A DNA stretch of 5,822 nt, from contig LKNH01000166.1 of NCBI GenBank assembly GCA_001564135.1, positions 1-5,822 of the forward strand. Direction: 5' to 3'. Every line of letters starts with the position of its first letter. The first letter of the stretch is position 1. The notes under the pieces are model-generated. The model was not told the origin of the DNA. It saw only the letters and a list, made by a program, of their open reading frames with translations, and searched no databases. The stretch is from Halobacteriaceae archaeon Tc-Br11_E2g27 (GTDB lineage Archaea; Halobacteriota; Halobacteria; Halobacteriales; Haloarculaceae). This document shows, piece after piece, positions 5,551 through 5,822 of the stretch. The position numbers were made by a program, and so were the translations under genes.

Positions 5551-5822
5551 CTACCAAGGTTCGTCTCTGTGCATGATACCGGAAATTCCTACTGTTTTTG
5601 CGAACGCCAGAAAACACCAGAGGATGATAATTAAATCAGATTTAGTACACAAGATACTGGGAAGCTCTACAGGGACAAGCCATATACCACAGATAAAGCC
5701 GAAGACAACAACAGATACCGTCGTAGGCAGCGAAGAGAAACCAAACTGGCTGCCAAGACGACCATGCCGAATAGAAGCAGATACTACCGGTAATTGAGCA
5801 GACAACACACCATATCGAAAAC
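5551..5822 (-). CDS. possible C-terminal end of an unrecognised small membrane protein (start outside window)
   Basis: The minus-strand frame is open from the right edge (reading FRYG then VLSAQL) to a TAG at 5551-5553, 89 visible residues. An internal GTG at 5808 is possible as a start, but no promoter or ribosome binding site can be judged so close to the edge. Two hydrophobic segments are visible, about LPTTVSVVVFGFICGIWLVP and DLIIILWCFLAFAKTVGI, separated by a short loop, and the tail is HRDEPW. No family is recognised. It would lie upstream of and parallel to the sulfurtransferase gene, which has its own promoter. It could instead be non-coding sequence that happens to be open; the overlapping plus-strand frame is strongly basic and less credible. 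Confidence 0.4.
   Translation of the reverse strand, partial: FRYGVLSAQLPVVSASIRHGRLGSQFGFSSLPTTVSVVVFGFICGIWLVPVELPSILCTKSDLIIILWCFLAFAKTVGISGIMHRDEPW

Noticed and set aside
5510..5797. 95-codon plus-strand frame (or 75 codons from ATG 5573)
   Set aside because: A TATA-like CTTATAAC lies at 5528-5535, but the product is strongly basic with no recognisable domain, unlikely in a salt-in halophile.

Overview
The window looks like haloarchaeal chromosome of moderate GC (a little over half, judged by eye). The evidence is several acidic, lysine-poor proteins, a Tat (RR) signal on a secreted subtilase, core promoters about 26-29 bp upstream of start codons with no ribosome binding site (leaderless style), and Shine-Dalgarno sites of the GAGGTGA type. 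The moderate GC would fit a Haloquadratum-like genome better than the usual GC-rich halobacteria, but genus assignment is only a guess.

Layout, left to right. Positions 2-568 (+) hold the C-terminal 188 residues of a protein that starts outside the window. It is extremely Gln/Pro-rich and opens with a 36-bp (12-residue) tandem repeat. It converges, with only a 9-bp gap, on a universal-stress (UspA-type) tandem-domain protein at 578-1300 (-). That gene is divergent from an APC-superfamily amino acid transporter of the cationic amino acid transporter type at 1405-2775 (+), and the two share a 104-bp promoter region. Positions 2776-3140 hold no convincing gene but contain the promoter, palindrome and ribosome binding site of a Tat-exported S8 serine protease (3141-4457, +). 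This converges on a two-domain rhodanese-type thiosulfate sulfurtransferase (4511-5404, -). Upstream of that, the right edge may hold the C-terminal end of an unrecognised small membrane protein (5551 to the edge, -).

UspA proteins and APC transporters are repeatedly linked in haloarchaea, as neighbours or fused in one polypeptide, so the Usp/transporter pair probably forms one functional unit. Protease plus amino acid importer could together serve extracellular peptide scavenging, but they are separated by a gap and have their own promoters, so this is only suggestive.

No clearly new multi-gene system is visible. The most noteworthy items are three palindromes placed at or next to predicted TATA boxes (1370-1383, 3019-3036, 5422-5437), which look like operators, and the Gln/Pro tail, whose 188 visible residues contain no Ile, Leu, Val, Met, Phe, Cys or Lys.
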